In this document: positions 52,673 to 60,577 of the stretch, piece by piece | How positions within the stretch are numbered: the first letter of the stretch is position 1 | Layout of the letters: each line of letters opens with the position of its first letter | Assembly: GCA_965220615.1 (NCBI GenBank) | Contig: CBDCQL010000002.1 | Coordinates: 1,054,001 to 1,118,000 of the forward strand | Direction: 5' to 3' | DNA: 64,000 nt | DNA from: JAGWBD01 sp965220615 | GTDB lineage: Bacteria; Chloroflexota; Anaerolineae; Aggregatilineales; Phototrophicaceae | Notes under the pieces: generated by a model | What the model was told of the DNA's origin: nothing | The model's input: the letters and a program-made list of their open reading frames with translations, nothing else | Database searches by the model: none | Program-made: the position numbers and the translations under genes

Positions 52673-53965
52673 TTACTGACGAAATCGGGAAAGATTGCTG
52701 AAGGCCTGCAAGCCCGGGTAAGCCGCGGCAGGACCAAGCTGTTCTTCAATTCGCAACAGTTGGTTGTACTTGGCAACCCGATCCGAGCGGGCCGGGGCCC
52801 CTGTTTTGATCTGGCCCGAATTCATGGCCACCGCCAGATCGGCAATAGTGTTGTCTTCAGTCTCTCCACTGCGGTGACTGGTGACCACAGTCCAGCCATG
52901 CCGCTGGCTTAACTGACTGGCCGCCATCGCTTCAGTCAAACTACCAATCTGGTTGACCTTGCAAAGCAGTGAATTCGCCGCGCCCTCGCGAATGGCGCGT
53001 CTTACACGGTCCACGTTGGTGACGAGCAAGTCATCACCCACGATCTGGACCCGATCGCCGACCCGCTCAACCAGCATGGACCAGTTTTCCCAGTCGTCTT
53101 CAGCCAGTCCGTCCTCAAGCGAAATGATGGGGTAGCGCCGTGTCCAGTCTTCCCAGAATTCGACCATTTCCGCGCCACTCAACGTACGTCCTTCAATGTC
53201 AAGGTGATACTCCCCGTCGCGGTAGAGTTCGCTGGCGGCAGGATCCAGAGCGATGTAGACGTCCTCACCTGGCCTCAGGCCGGCACCCTCAATGGCGTGC
53301 ATGATGACGTCCAGCGCCGCCTCGTTGGAACCGAGCGAGGGCGCATAGCCACCCTCGTCGCCAACGCTGGTGCCATGGCCCATGTCATGCAAGATGCTTC
53401 CCAGGCGTTGATAAATTTCCACGCCCATCTGCAGGGCTTCGCGGAAACTGGCCGCGCCAGTCGGCATCACCATGAATTCCTGGAAATCGGTGCTGTTGCT
53501 GGCGTGCTTGCCCCCGTTCATGATGTTCATCATGGGCACGGGCAACACGTGGGCGTGAACGCCCCCGAGAAAAGCGTATAGCGGAAGGCCACTCGAATCC
53601 GCAGCGGCGTGGGCGAGGGCCAGCGAAACACCCAGGATCGCGTTGGCGCCCAGGCGCGACTTGTCCGGCGTACCGTCCAGCTTCAGCATGGCCTGGTCGA
53701 TGGCCTTTTGCTCACGGGCGTCCATGCCGCGGACCAGCGACGCCAGCGGGCCATTGACCGCATCGACGGCCTGCAATACACCCTTGCCGCCATAACGCGA
53801 CTTGTCGCCATCGCGCAATTCGAGGGCTTCATATTCCCCGGTAGAAGCGCCACTGGGGACGATGGCGCGGCCAAAGGCGCCATCACACAGTGCGACGTCC
53901 ACCTCCACCGTCGGGTTGCCGCGCGAATCCAGGACCTCGCGCGCATGCACCCTTTCGACCTGCAT
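52673..53965 (-). CDS. eno: enolase (phosphopyruvate hydratase)
   Basis: A 430-residue glycolytic enolase. D-S-R-G-N-P-T-V-E near residue 13, G-A-S-T-G near 40, the signature S-L-E-D-G-L-A-E-D-D near 280, L-C-K-V-N-Q-I-G and S-H-R-S-G-E-T-E-D near 365 are intact. ATG 53965 has GGAGG upstream, and the frame is open to 54061 without a site. It converts 2-phosphoglycerate to phosphoenolpyruvate for the next gene, pyk. A TATACT lies upstream but no convincing -35. Confidence 0.96.
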   Translation of the reverse strand: MQVERVHAREVLDSRGNPTVEVDVALCDGAFGRAIVPSGASTGEYEALELRDGDKSRYGGKGVLQAVDAVNGPLASLVRGMDAREQKAIDQAMLKLDGTPDKSRLGANAILGVSLALAHAAADSSGLPLYAFLGGVHAHVLPVPMMNIMNGGKHASNSTDFQEFMVMPTGAASFREALQMGVEIYQRLGSILHDMGHGTSVGDEGGYAPSLGSNEAALDVIMHAIEGAGLRPGEDVYIALDPAASELYRDGEYHLDIEGRTLSGAEMVEFWEDWTRRYPIISLEDGLAEDDWENWSMLVERVGDRVQIVGDDLLVTNVDRVRRAIREGAANSLLCKVNQIGSLTEAMAASQLSQRHGWTVVTSHRSGETEDNTIADLAVAMNSGQIKTGAPARSDRVAKYNQLLRIEEQLGPAAAYPGLQAFSNLSRFRQ

Positions 53966-54022
53966 CCCTTGCCTCCATCCTGCAGTCCCGGGCGGCGACC
54001 AGTATACACGTATTCTGCTCAA

Positions 54023-54050
54023 TTGCGCATCTACCCAAATGTGATAAGGT
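54023..54050 (+). promoter_or_regulatory. possible promoter of the cysteine desulfurase-mnmA operon
   Basis: TTGCGC at 54023-54028, 16-base spacer, TAAGGT at 54045-54050 with TGA before it. The -10 is weak, but position in the divergent gap with eno is right. Confidence 0.35.
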
Positions 54051-54096
54051 GGCCCCGGCAAGAGCAGTTGGAGTATTCGGGCAGCGGGTGACCGAC

Positions 54097-55275
54097 ATGC
54101 GGGGCGATTCTCGGCGTAAGGTCTATCTGGACCACTCTGCCTCCACGCCCGTTGATGAACGGGTGCTGGACGCCATGATGCCCTGGTTCACGCAGGACTT
54201 TGGCAACGCCTCTTCCCTCCACGGTCCGGGCCGCAAGGCCGAGCAGGCAATCGAGGATGCGCGCGAAACGGTGGCACGCATCCTGAACTGCCAACCCCGC
54301 GAAATTGTGTTCAACGGCGGTGGCACGGAGGGCGACAACCATGCCATACGTGGAGCTGCATGGCACATGCGCCATGCCGGTCACGGCGCGCACCTGGTCA
54401 GCAGTCCCGTAGAGCACAATGCGGTCGGGGAAACGCTGTTGCAGCTGTCCGGAGTCCAGGGGTTTACGCATAGCCTGGCGCCAGTTGATCGCTACGGCCG
54501 CTGCACGCCGGACGACTTTGTTGCGGCTTGCCGGCCCGATACAGTGCTGGCCAGTCTCATGCTGGCCAACAATGAGGTCGGTAGCCTGCAGCCGGTGACG
54601 AAACTCGCCAGGCTTGCGCGTGAACGGGGCATTCTGTTTCACACTGATGCCGTCCAGGCTGCCGGGCAATTGCCGCTCGACGTTGCTGCACTTGGTGTAG
54701 ACTTGCTCAGCATTTCCGCTCACAAATTCTACGGGCCAAAGGGGGTTGGCGCGCTTTACCTGCGCAGCGAAATCCCTCTTGAATCAAGCCAGACGGGCGG
54801 CAATCACGAAGGCGGTCGCCGGGCTGGAACGCACAATACCCCGCTCATCGTCGGTCTCGCCCGGGCTCTGGAAATTGCGGAGCAGGAACGCGAGGAAAAC
54901 GTCGCGCACTTCCGACGTATGCGCGATCTCCTGGTCGACGAGGTCTTGCTGCGGGTGCCGAGCGCTGAACTGAGCGGACATCCAGTCGAGCGGCTGCCGG
55001 GACACGCCAGCTTTGTGCTGGATGGCATGGACAGCGCCACCTTGCTCATGCATCTGGATGTCAACGGCGTAGCGGCCAGCGGCGGATCGGCCTGCAAGAC
55101 CGGAAACCCGGAACCTTCCGCCGTGTTGCTGGCGATGGGCTACAGCGTGCGCCAGGCTTCTGGCGGTCTGCGCCTCACTGTGGGCCGTAGCACGAGTGAG
55201 GATGACATTGATTATGCCGTGGCCGTGCTGGCACACTCGGTGGAGAAACTGCGCCGGCTGGTGGTTGCGACATGA
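54097..55275 (+). CDS. cysteine desulfurase (IscS/NifS family)
   Basis: A 392-residue PLP enzyme beginning with the strand V-Y-L-D-H-S-A-S-T-P. G-G-T-E-G-D-N-H-A lies near residue 73, H-T-D-A-V-Q-A near 182, and the PLP lysine in S-A-H-K-F-Y-G-P-K-G-V-G near 210. A-S-G-G-S-A-C-K-T-G near 330 carries the persulfide cysteine. ATG 54097 is preferred; an in-frame GTG at 54088 is possible. It overlaps mnmA by four bases, so its sulfur is probably used for tRNA thiolation as well as Fe-S clusters. Confidence 0.92.
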   Translation: MRGDSRRKVYLDHSASTPVDERVLDAMMPWFTQDFGNASSLHGPGRKAEQAIEDARETVARILNCQPREIVFNGGGTEGDNHAIRGAAWHMRHAGHGAHLVSSPVEHNAVGETLLQLSGVQGFTHSLAPVDRYGRCTPDDFVAACRPDTVLASLMLANNEVGSLQPVTKLARLARERGILFHTDAVQAAGQLPLDVAALGVDLLSISAHKFYGPKGVGALYLRSEIPLESSQTGGNHEGGRRAGTHNTPLIVGLARALEIAEQEREENVAHFRRMRDLLVDEVLLRVPSAELSGHPVERLPGHASFVLDGMDSATLLMHLDVNGVAASGGSACKTGNPEPSAVLLAMGYSVRQASGGLRLTVGRSTSEDDIDYAVAVLAHSVEKLRRLVVAT

Positions 55276-56351
55276 GCAAACGGGTCGTCGTCGCGATGAG
55301 CGGCGGTGTGGACAGTTCGGTGGCCGCAGCTCTGTTGAAGCAACGAGGATACGACGTCATCGGCATGATGATGCGTCTGTGGGCGGAACCTTCCGCAAAC
55401 GGGCCGGCACACAACCGCTGTTGCACTCCCGGCCAGATGGCGGATGCGCGCAGAATCGCGAACATGCTTGACATTCCCTTTTACGTACTGGACACGCGAG
55501 ACGTTTTTCGCCGGCAGATAGTGGACTTCTTCGTCGAAGGGCACCGTCGCGGTGTTACACCCAATCCCTGTCTGGAATGCAACCGGCATATTCGCTTCGA
55601 CTGGTTGCAGGGGCATGCCCTTGCCCTCGATGCCGATTTTCTGGCGACGGGCCACCACGCCCGCATCCGTCGCGGCCAGGACGGCAGCTATCAATTGCTG
55701 CGCGCGGTCGACCTGCCAAAGGACCAGAGTTACGTACTCAGCGTCCTGGGCCAGAAGCAACTCGCGCACGCCCTGTTTCCGATTGGCGATTATCGCAAGT
55801 CCGACGTGCGGGAACTGGCGCGGGAATTCGGCCTGCCGACCGCAGCCAAACAGGACAGTCAGGACCTCTGTTTTCTTGGCGACGGCGACTATCGACGGTT
55901 CCTGCGTGATCACGCCCCGGAGCTTGCCAGCAGCGGACCAATCTTGCGGCGCGATGGCTCGCAACTGGGCGAACACAGTGGGCTGGCCAATTACACCATT
56001 GGCCAGCGCCGGGGACTCGGAATCAACTCGTCCGTGCCGATGTACGTGGTTGACAAACAGGCGCGCGACAATGCCCTGATCGTGGCTGAACGCGAAGGGC
56101 AGGGCACGCTGAAATTGCGGGCGGAGCGATTCAACTGGGTTGCCGGAAATCCCCCCGACGTGGAATTCGCCGCCGCCGTCAGCGTGCGCTATGGCGCGAA
56201 ACCTCAGCCCGCGACGTTCACACCTATTGGCCGCTCGGAGGTCGGCGTTGCATTCGATCAGCCGCAGATCGGCGTGGCGCCGGGACAGGCTGCCGTGGTT
56301 TACGCAGACGAAACCTGCCTCGGCGGCGGAGTCATTTGCTCAACCGAATAG
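55272..56351 (+). CDS. mnmA: tRNA-specific 2-thiouridylase MnmA
   Basis: A 359-residue MnmA. The PP-loop S-G-G-V-D-S-S lies near residue 10, the first catalytic cysteine in N-P-C-L-E-C-N near 97, and the second in D-L-C-F-L-G near 198, so both nucleophiles are present. Y-T-I-G-Q-R-R-G-L-G is also typical. It thiolates U34 of Lys, Glu and Gln tRNAs with sulfur relayed from a desulfurase, here the overlapping upstream gene. Its 3' end overlaps the convergent peptidase by 12 bases. Confidence 0.94.
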   Translation: MSKRVVVAMSGGVDSSVAAALLKQRGYDVIGMMMRLWAEPSANGPAHNRCCTPGQMADARRIANMLDIPFYVLDTRDVFRRQIVDFFVEGHRRGVTPNPCLECNRHIRFDWLQGHALALDADFLATGHHARIRRGQDGSYQLLRAVDLPKDQSYVLSVLGQKQLAHALFPIGDYRKSDVRELAREFGLPTAAKQDSQDLCFLGDGDYRRFLRDHAPELASSGPILRRDGSQLGEHSGLANYTIGQRRGLGINSSVPMYVVDKQARDNALIVAEREGQGTLKLRAERFNWVAGNPPDVEFAAAVSVRYGAKPQPATFTPIGRSEVGVAFDQPQIGVAPGQAAVVYADETCLGGGVICSTE

Positions 56352-57068
56352 TACCGCAGGCAACATCACTGTCTTCGGGAATCGGGTCGCCAGCAAAGCG
56401 CCTGCCAGCAGGAAGGGCGCAAGGGGCAGGGCGGAACGCAACGTCACTCTCCCGGCCAGCAACAGGGATACGGCAGTAGCGCCGGCGCACAAGACACCCA
56501 TCAGGAGTGCCAACACAATGGAGGGCCAGCCGGCATACAGCCCGCAAACGCCGGCGAGGAGGGCATCAGCCGCGCCAAAGGGGTCAAAACCGGGCAATGT
56601 GCGCCGGAAACGAAGCATGGCCTGACGATAGAGCCTGCCGCCGCCATACAGAAGGGACCCCGCCACGAGACCTGCAATGCCACCTGTCAGCGCATTAAAC
56701 AGTGTGTTGGACTGTGCAGCCATGGCAAGCGTCAACACTGCAAGCAGTATCAGCGGCAGAGGGACAATGCGTCGATGTTCAATGTCGATGCTGGCAATCA
56801 GGACGAACAGGCCCACCTGTGTGACTTCCAGCACACCCGCAAGCGACGTGGTATCCCCGCAGCTCAGCTGCAGGGCAACAACCAGAATCGTTGTCAGCGC
56901 AGCGCAGCGAAGGCTCCGTGGCAGGAAGCGACGCAAGCGGAGCGCCGCTGCGAGTGAACGCTTGCTACCGTCGCGTCCTTTTTCTGTTCCTGCTGCAGGA
57001 AGCAAATCTGATAGCGCTGCCACAATTGCCCCGATGGCAATTGCTGCCAGCAGGCAAGACCCCGACAT
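56340..57068 (-). CDS. prepilin-peptidase-like A24 membrane protease without methylase domain
   Basis: A 242-residue polytopic membrane protein. D95 in L-I-A-S-I-D-I-E-H-R-R-I and D168 in P-F-G-A-A-D-A-L-L match the two aspartates of the type IV prepilin peptidase core; the usual G-x-G-D is G-A-A-D here. The N-terminal cysteine-rich methyltransferase domain of PilD is missing and replaced by a basic segment (residues 28-53). It may process pilin-like signals, but no pilins are nearby. It lies four bases after the JAMM gene in a five-gene operon. Confidence 0.75.
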   Translation of the reverse strand: MSGSCLLAAIAIGAIVAALSDLLPAAGTEKGRDGSKRSLAAALRLRRFLPRSLRCAALTTILVVALQLSCGDTTSLAGVLEVTQVGLFVLIASIDIEHRRIVPLPLILLAVLTLAMAAQSNTLFNALTGGIAGLVAGSLLYGGGRLYRQAMLRFRRTLPGFDPFGAADALLAGVCGLYAGWPSIVLALLMGVLCAGATAVSLLLAGRVTLRSALPLAPFLLAGALLATRFPKTVMLPAVLFG

Positions 57069-57072
57069 TTTG

Positions 57073-57609
57073 TCAGGGGATCTCCGGTGCAGGTGGCAAA
57101 AGGGTCAACGCCAGCCAAAGGGCCAGCAACACCGCCACCGCGGCGCTGGCCCAAATGGCCAAACGTTGTTGTCTGGTCTCTGTTTCCGACACCAGGTCCG
57201 GTTCAGCGCTGCCGATTTGCAGGGGCACGCGCTGTACTGCATCCGCAGCGATGTGCCAGGCGCCCAGTTCCGCCACACCGTTGACGTGGCCAACGATCAA
57301 GTGACAAACGTCGGGCCAGCTGGCTGCGCGTATGTCCTCCGGAGAGGGCAGGGGCCTGCCCCCTGGATGGGAATGCCAGATGGCACACAACTCCAGGCCC
57401 TCGCGTTCAAAGGCAAAGAGGGCACGCACCAGTTGGGAGGCATCCATCTCGTAGCGGCGTGAAGGGTCAGCAGCGACGTTGTCTATCGAAACGATGCGTT
57501 GCGTCTGCCCCCCCTTGCCTCCCAACAGGCCGCATGCCTCCTGCGGCGCCCTTGACGCCGTGTGCTGCAGCAACTGCGCGACCTGATCGTACTCAAGTCG
57601 CAAATGCAT
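57073..57609 (-). CDS. JAMM/MPN-domain metalloprotease with C-terminal membrane anchor
   Basis: A 178-residue protein. Residues 1-125 form a JAB1/MPN domain with E24, H79-S-H81-P-G-G-R-P and S89-P-E-D92, a complete JAMM zinc set. A single hydrophobic helix covers about residues 148-170, leaving a short proline-rich tail. Prokaryotic JAMM proteins cut isopeptide or peptide bonds, for example trimming ubiquitin-like sulfur carriers. The anchor would hold the catalytic domain on the cytoplasmic face. Its start shares one base with the upstream gene's stop. Confidence 0.8.
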   Translation of the reverse strand: MHLRLEYDQVAQLLQHTASRAPQEACGLLGGKGGQTQRIVSIDNVAADPSRRYEMDASQLVRALFAFEREGLELCAIWHSHPGGRPLPSPEDIRAASWPDVCHLIVGHVNGVAELGAWHIAADAVQRVPLQIGSAEPDLVSETETRQQRLAIWASAAVAVLLALWLALTLLPPAPEIP

Positions 57610-57980
57610 CAGGGTTCGTCCCCGGATTCAGCCTCCGGGACAACAAAGGTCTCGATAACCTCGTGCTGCGGCGGATTGCGGGTCTCGTAAAAGAGAGACA
57701 CCGTCAGCGTGTACAGGCCTGCCGGGTCCTCCACGTCGCGCAGGTGCAACGTAAACTCCATGTCATTGCTCATGGTTTCAATGACGTCGAGTTCACTGAC
57801 GATGCGATCTTCTTCATCATGCGCCACCAGAATGAGATTGGGACGCTCGTGAAACGCGGTCAAACGCACGTGAACGCGTACGCGAATTCTGTCCGGCCAG
57901 GGCGTCGCCGTGACTTCAGTGATTCTGACTTCGTCTTTTGGGAGTGGCACCGCATCTTGCGGCAGAATCGGGATGTCCAG
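57609..57980 (-). CDS. beta-strand-rich small protein, unknown function
   Basis: About 123 residues if translation begins at CTG 57980, which has AGGAG seven bases upstream; otherwise GTG 57950 gives 113 residues without a site. An upstream extension would overlap the ACT gene. The sequence alternates strands (V-R-I-T-E-V-T-A-T, I-R-V-R-V-H-V-R-L, L-Y-T-L-T-V-S-L-F-Y) with a D-P-A-G-L-Y turn, resembling an Ig-like or transglutaminase-associated beta-sandwich. The tail is acidic and has no Gly-Gly end. Tight packing with the JAMM gene suggests a partner. Confidence 0.6.
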   Translation of the reverse strand: MDIPILPQDAVPLPKDEVRITEVTATPWPDRIRVRVHVRLTAFHERPNLILVAHDEEDRIVSELDVIETMSNDMEFTLHLRDVEDPAGLYTLTVSLFYETRNPPQHEVIETFVVPEAESGDEP

Positions 57981-57993
57981 AGGGATTCTCCTG

Positions 57994-58428
57994 TCAGACC
58001 TGGTGCTGAAGGCCACGCAGCACAGCCAGCGCTTCATCCGTATGTTCGGCCATGACCAGCAAATGGTCGCGACTGAAGGAGGCAAAGGGAAGCAGGGGAA
58101 TGCCGGCGTCAGCAAGCGCCGTGCTGACAGCGGCAACCAACCCGGTCAGTTCCGGCTCCATGATGACGTTGATGGTTATGAGTTTGCAAATCTCGTCTGC
58201 AATGTCGGCTCCCGGGAGTCTGGCGCGGAAGTCTTCCACTGCAGTAGCAGGAAGTATCAGGGACACTTCCTTGCTATCGACAACCATGGCGCAAAAAGGT
58301 GTGCCAATTTCGGCGACCACGCCTGCGGCGGCCGTAGTGGCGTTGGGTGGAAGCCGCAGCAAGCGGTAGGTCACGCCGTCGCTTTCAAAGGTGGCCGCAG
58401 CCAGCGCCTGTCTCGCTGTTTGAGTCAC
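57994..58428 (-). CDS. ACT-domain protein (amino-acid-sensor type)
   Basis: A 144-residue protein with two ACT-like halves. The second (residues 88-144) shows E-P-E-L-T-G-L-V-A-A-V-S-T-A-L-A-D-A-G-I-P and L-L-V-M-A-E-H-T-D-E-A, as in the CASTOR/DUF2241-like ACT proteins. Those bind small effectors, often amino acids, without a catalytic domain. It lies eight bases after the ParB-fold gene and 13 before the beta-rich gene. Ligand unknown. Confidence 0.72.
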   Translation of the reverse strand: MTQTARQALAAATFESDGVTYRLLRLPPNATTAAAGVVAEIGTPFCAMVVDSKEVSLILPATAVEDFRARLPGADIADEICKLITINVIMEPELTGLVAAVSTALADAGIPLLPFASFSRDHLLVMAEHTDEALAVLRGLQHQV

Positions 58429-58436
58429 TGGTTTCC

Positions 58437-59255
58437 CTATTCGTCAAACTGGTAGGTCGACTCGGCGTAAAAGCGAACTTCTCTTCGCGCCAGCTTTTGG
58501 CGCAGCCACTCCTGCATGTCTTCGTTCTTTTGTCCGGAACTTCGACCGTCTTCCCTGAGATGGTGGACCGGGTAATAGATTCTCAGGGCGCGTCCACTGA
58601 TGATGTGGCGACTCACGCCCGGTGGAATCCAGGCCTTTTCCCGCGCAGCCGTGATGATGTCCCTGAAGGTGACCCTGGGGAAGCGCAACAGGGCGACCAT
58701 ATCCGGAAAGTGTTCCTGCACCTGGGACAATTTATCAAGCACACTGCGATACAGTACGGCGTTCCGCTGGTATACCGCAACGATCTGACAAAGCAGGGCG
58801 TTGCGCGATTGAGGGTCCTGATCGCTGGTCACCAGATTTATGGTACTCCCGTCGGCCAAAGTCAGGCTTGCGACCGGCCGCGCATTGCTGCAGTCTTCGA
58901 TGGTTAAGTCAGGCAATTCTGCCAGACCGTCCAGCAAATCATCTGCCGTCCAGTCGCTGACCACGTGATTCCATGTATCCAGCTGGATCTGTCCGCTGTC
59001 CCAGTCGACAACCTGTACCGGCAGATGCAGATATCCAAGAGCGCGCAGCGCATGGCATCGGTTGGCGCCATCCAGAATGACGAAGCTCTGCTCATCAATC
59101 GGGGCAACAACCGGCGGATTGATGATATACTCGTCCTTTCGCAGCCTTTCGATCAGCGGGCGAGACCGCTGGGAATCGTGTGATTCATGCGCATGAAGAT
59201 TCTCGGCCGGTACGATCCGCAGGTCCGGCACCGGTGCACGCAGGTTGTCTGGCAC
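58437..59255 (-). CDS. ParB/sulfiredoxin-fold protein, possibly SbnI/SerK-like kinase
   Basis: A 272-residue protein with an N-terminal ParB-fold domain. L-H-A-H-E-S-H-D near residues 20-27 and V-I-L-D-G-A-N-R-C-H-A-L near 59-70 correspond to the catalytic glutamate region and the D-G-x-x-R box of free serine kinases such as SbnI and archaeal SerK. True ParB has C-motif arginines and an HTH domain, which I do not see. The C-terminal 120 residues are unassigned. It heads the five-gene operon. Kinase activity is inference. Confidence 0.6.
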   Translation of the reverse strand: MPDNLRAPVPDLRIVPAENLHAHESHDSQRSRPLIERLRKDEYIINPPVVAPIDEQSFVILDGANRCHALRALGYLHLPVQVVDWDSGQIQLDTWNHVVSDWTADDLLDGLAELPDLTIEDCSNARPVASLTLADGSTINLVTSDQDPQSRNALLCQIVAVYQRNAVLYRSVLDKLSQVQEHFPDMVALLRFPRVTFRDIITAAREKAWIPPGVSRHIISGRALRIYYPVHHLREDGRSSGQKNEDMQEWLRQKLARREVRFYAESTYQFDE

Positions 59256-59322
59256 GCTCAGAAACTCCGGACTAACCGGATTGAGCGTAGCACAGGACCA
59301 GGGCGGAGTGCAAAGGGGAGCA

Positions 59323-59862
59323 ATGGGCGCCGCCTCGCAGGGCGCTGACGATCAGCAGGGACGTTGGTTGACCGTTCCGCGTACAGTCGCCTTTGTGTGC
59401 CACGAAGACTTCGTATTGTTGCTTAAGCGCAGGGACGACAGCCGCATCCACCCCGGCCGTTACAATGGCGTTGGCGGTCATCTGGAGCGGGACGAAGACC
59501 CTGCGTCAGGCATCTGCCGTGAAATCGTCGAGGAGACCGGACTGCAGGTCTCGGGGTTGCGCCTGCGGGCCATTTACAACGTCGATCCCGGCGGGCAGCA
59601 GGGAGTCTCGCTCTTCGTCTTCACCTGCGTTAGCGCGAGCCGGGATCTGCCTGAAGCAACATCCGAGGGAGATTTGCACTGGGTCCACCGCAAACACATT
59701 TTGTCCCTGCCGCTGGTCGACGATTTGCCATACATCTTGCCAACCATTCTGGAGATGCCCAAGGAAGACGCACCGCTCTTTGTGCATGCCGGCTATGACC
59801 GGCAGAACAAACTTGAACTGCGCATCTGGCAGGATGATTCTGACTGTGGCCGGGGCCGGTGA
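59323..59862 (+). CDS. NUDIX hydrolase
   Basis: A 179-residue protein from ATG 59323, preceded by A-A-G-G-G-G-A-G. The frame is open to 59245, and GTG 59308 is an alternative. The Nudix box is exact: G, five residues, E, seven residues, R-E-I-V-E-E-T-G-L, at about residues 50-72. The family cleaves nucleoside diphosphates linked to another group. The position of the box and the R-Y-N-G-V-G-G-H lead-in recall 8-oxo-dGTPases. It overlaps the next gene by four bases. Confidence 0.85.
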   Translation: MGAASQGADDQQGRWLTVPRTVAFVCHEDFVLLLKRRDDSRIHPGRYNGVGGHLERDEDPASGICREIVEETGLQVSGLRLRAIYNVDPGGQQGVSLFVFTCVSASRDLPEATSEGDLHWVHRKHILSLPLVDDLPYILPTILEMPKEDAPLFVHAGYDRQNKLELRIWQDDSDCGRGR

Positions 59863-60266
59863 ACGACCAGGGCCACGCCCGAACAAGTATAAGGCGGATA
59901 CTGCGTTTCGTCCTAGTCTTGCTGTGGCTGGCCCTGATTCTCACACCTTGTCTGGCCCTTACCCTGGCGTCACAGGGAGAAATCCGTCTGCGCAGCGGCC
60001 CCGCACCGGAAGAAGAGTTGCGATTGTGGCTCGTGCAGGACGCCCAACGCGCGGGACTCGCCATTTCCCACGTTGCGCGGCACGATTATGAGTTGAGCAA
60101 ATGTTTTCAAACCGAGGCCCGCTTTCTCTTGTGGCGCGGCCAGCAACTGGATGAAGAGACTGCCACTACCTTTTGCAGTTGCTATGACAAACAGGATGAG
60201 ACATTTCAGCGGCAGGAGGTAGTCACTGGCCCCTGCCCCGCGCCAGGCGAAGAAGCCAATGACTGA
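59859..60266 (+). CDS. small protein with N-terminal membrane helix, unknown function
   Basis: A 135-residue protein from GTG 59859, overlapping the NUDIX stop by four bases. One helix (F-V-L-V-L-L-W-L-A-L-I-L-T-P) covers about residues 17-36 and may be a signal anchor. The rest is polar and includes a later cysteine cluster, C-F near 81, then C-S-C and C-P near the C terminus, which could form disulfides outside. I do not recognise a family. Translation is probably coupled to the NUDIX gene. Confidence 0.6.
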   Translation: MNDQGHARTSIRRILRFVLVLLWLALILTPCLALTLASQGEIRLRSGPAPEEELRLWLVQDAQRAGLAISHVARHDYELSKCFQTEARFLLWRGQQLDEETATTFCSCYDKQDETFQRQEVVTGPCPAPGEEAND

Positions 60267-60570
60267 ATTGATTCAGTCTCTGGACCCAAACAATCCGCTG
60301 GTACTGGCCGGGGCTTGCGCCTTGCTTTGCGTGGCCGGCCTCGCCCTGTCGCTGGGCATGCAGGCACTGGGTGGCGTACTCGAACTCATTAGCGGCCTGG
60401 CCGCCGTCTTCATGGAATTGTTGTCAGGCGGGCCCGTCGCCTGGTGCGGCTGCCTCGCGCTGGTCGCGCTTCTGGTGGGTGGTGGCGTCGTGGCAGTGAT
60501 GCTGATTCAGGGTCTGGCCGCTTGTGGCACGCCCGAGGCGATCAATTTCTGCGCCCTGATCGGTCGCTGA
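60259..60570 (+). CDS. small glycine-rich membrane protein, unknown function
   Basis: A 103-residue protein overlapping the previous gene by eight bases. Three hydrophobic stretches fall at about residues 14-38, 39-58 and 61-86, rich in Gly, Ala and Leu, ending with a cysteine-containing tail. No family recognised. Third member of the NUDIX run. The sucD gene is convergent eight bases downstream. Confidence 0.6.
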   Translation: MTELIQSLDPNNPLVLAGACALLCVAGLALSLGMQALGGVLELISGLAAVFMELLSGGPVAWCGCLALVALLVGGGVVAVMLIQGLAACGTPEAINFCALIGR

Positions 60571-60577
60571 AGCCCTT

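Noticed and set aside
52673..53965. Counting this as another sugar-acid enolase-superfamily member
   Set aside because: It has the full glycolytic enolase signature and lies with pyruvate kinase.
53890..54096. N-terminal extension of the cysteine desulfurase
   Set aside because: It overlaps the eno start and its ribosome site antisense, and the family begins at the V-Y-L-D-H strand.
57609..57980. Beta-rich protein as a ubiquitin-like substrate of the JAMM protease
   Set aside because: No C-terminal Gly-Gly or beta-grasp pattern is visible; the end is E-S-G-D-E-P.
58437..59255. Partition protein ParB and a nearby replication origin
   Set aside because: No parA, dnaA, parS-like repeats or DnaA-box cluster seen, and the protein lacks the HTH part.
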